From Litorivicinus sp965656605 (GTDB taxonomy: Bacteria > Pseudomonadota > Gammaproteobacteria > Pseudomonadales > Litorivicinaceae): 15,392 nt of DNA. Position 1 is the first letter of the stretch. Every line of letters starts with the position of its first letter. Under the pieces are notes generated by a model that saw nothing but the letters and a program-made list of their open reading frames with translations, had not been told where the DNA came from and did no database searches. The position numbers were made by a program, and so were the translations under genes. The DNA is taken from contig CBFHLC010000048.1 in assembly GCA_965656605.1 (NCBI GenBank), positions 1-15,392 of the forward strand. The letters are read 5' to 3'. Shown piece after piece: positions 14,902 to 15,392 of this stretch.

Positions 14902-15392
14902 ATGACACAGCCATTGGTTCATCCACTCTTTGACCCAGCCACCTGGACCATGACGTATGTCATTGAAGACCCAGCCACGCAAGCCTGCGCCATCATAGAT
15001 TCGGTGCTGGATTACGAGGCTGCTAGCGGGCGGACCAAAACGGACAGTGCCGATGCGGTGATCCAGCTGATCAACGATAAAGCGTTGACGGTTCAGTGGA
15101 TTCTTGAAACCCACGTTCATGCAGACCACCTGAGCGCCGCGATTTATCTGCAAGAAAAGCTGGGAGGCAAGATCGCGATTGGTGATCACATTGTCCAGGT
15201 TCAGGGCATTTTTGGCGATCTGTTCAACGCTGAATCCGACTTCGCCCGGGACGGCTCTCAATTTGGCCAGCTATTGAGCGATGGTGAGCGCATCAACATT
15301 GGCCAGCTAACCCTGCAAGCCATGCATACACCGGGACACACACCCGCCTGCATGAGCTACCTGGTAGGCGATGCCGTGTTTGTCGGCGACAC
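14902..15392 (+). CDS. ETHE1/Blh-like persulfide dioxygenase, metallo-beta-lactamase fold (3' end outside window)
   Basis: The first 163 codons of a metallo-beta-lactamase-fold enzyme; the frame is open to the window end, so the gene is partial only by truncation of the view. It begins MTQPLVHPLFDPATWTMTYV and has the metal motif THVHADH (70-76) with H71, H73, D75 and H76, then HTPGHTPACMSY (142-153) with H146, and VGDT with D163. THVHADHLSAA and HTPGHTPAC are typical of ETHE1/Blh-type persulfide dioxygenases, which oxidise glutathione persulfide to sulfite and glutathione using one Fe. Glyoxalase II is less likely because the second histidine region differs. The start has AAGGGA at 14888-14893, 8 nt upstream. 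It is transcribed away from the YeeE-type pair and is probably under the operator boxes just upstream. Confidence 0.88.
   Translation, partial: MTQPLVHPLFDPATWTMTYVIEDPATQACAIIDSVLDYEAASGRTKTDSADAVIQLINDKALTVQWILETHVHADHLSAAIYLQEKLGGKIAIGDHIVQVQGIFGDLFNAESDFARDGSQFGQLLSDGERINIGQLTLQAMHTPGHTPACMSYLVGDAVFVGD

Noticed and set aside
14800..15261. Minus-strand open frame extending the YeeE-type gene by 154 codons
   Set aside because: It is antisense to the well-supported dioxygenase gene, has no membrane-protein family similarity, and ATG 14799 has a good RBS and family-like N-terminus.

Overview
The window is chromosomal DNA of about 55% GC (estimated by eye), most likely from a gammaproteobacterium; a marine, Oceanospirillales-like host is a guess from gene content and Shine-Dalgarno style, not a firm call. 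Nearly all of it is coding. The core is a purine uptake and oxidation locus, with a sulfide/persulfide-handling locus at the right edge and small genes of unknown function at the left edge.

Left edge (1-1062): two copies of an imperfect 30-bp direct repeat, a DUF1330-family gene with a TTG start (238-531), a 40-codon minus-strand ORF with a good ribosome binding site and a signal-peptide-like N-terminus (528-650), and a 90-residue unrecognised gene (790-1062).

Purine region: a compact minus-strand gene series runs from about 11320 down to 1059. It encodes a BMP-type ABC importer (dual-domain ATPase, two permeases, periplasmic binding protein), then xanthine dehydrogenase XdhA, XdhB and its chaperone XdhC, then guanine deaminase GuaD. 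Most junctions are ATGA or TAATG overlaps. A strong hairpin-plus-U-tract terminator sits between the binding protein and xdhA, so the catabolic half is probably fed by partial read-through. From the same AT-rich intergenic region (11340-11420), a plus-strand set starts: 8-oxoguanine deaminase, a short DUF1338 protein and a DUF442 (TIGR01244) protein. The importer probably brings in purine bases or nucleosides. GuaD converts guanine to xanthine, Xdh converts hypoxanthine/xanthine to urate, and 8-oxoguanine deaminase gives urate directly. No uricase or later urate enzyme is in the window.

Right edge (13964-15392): a minus-strand pair of YeeE/YedE-type membrane proteins diverges from an ETHE1/Blh-like metallo-beta-lactamase-fold persulfide dioxygenase that is cut by the window end. 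The shared promoter region has an 11-bp AT-rich box repeated at 13-bp spacing. With the DUF442 gene nearby, this resembles the BigR/Blh sulfide-detoxification locus of other proteobacteria, but with the two Blh domains on separate genes.

No tRNA, rRNA, CRISPR array, insertion sequence or phage gene was seen.
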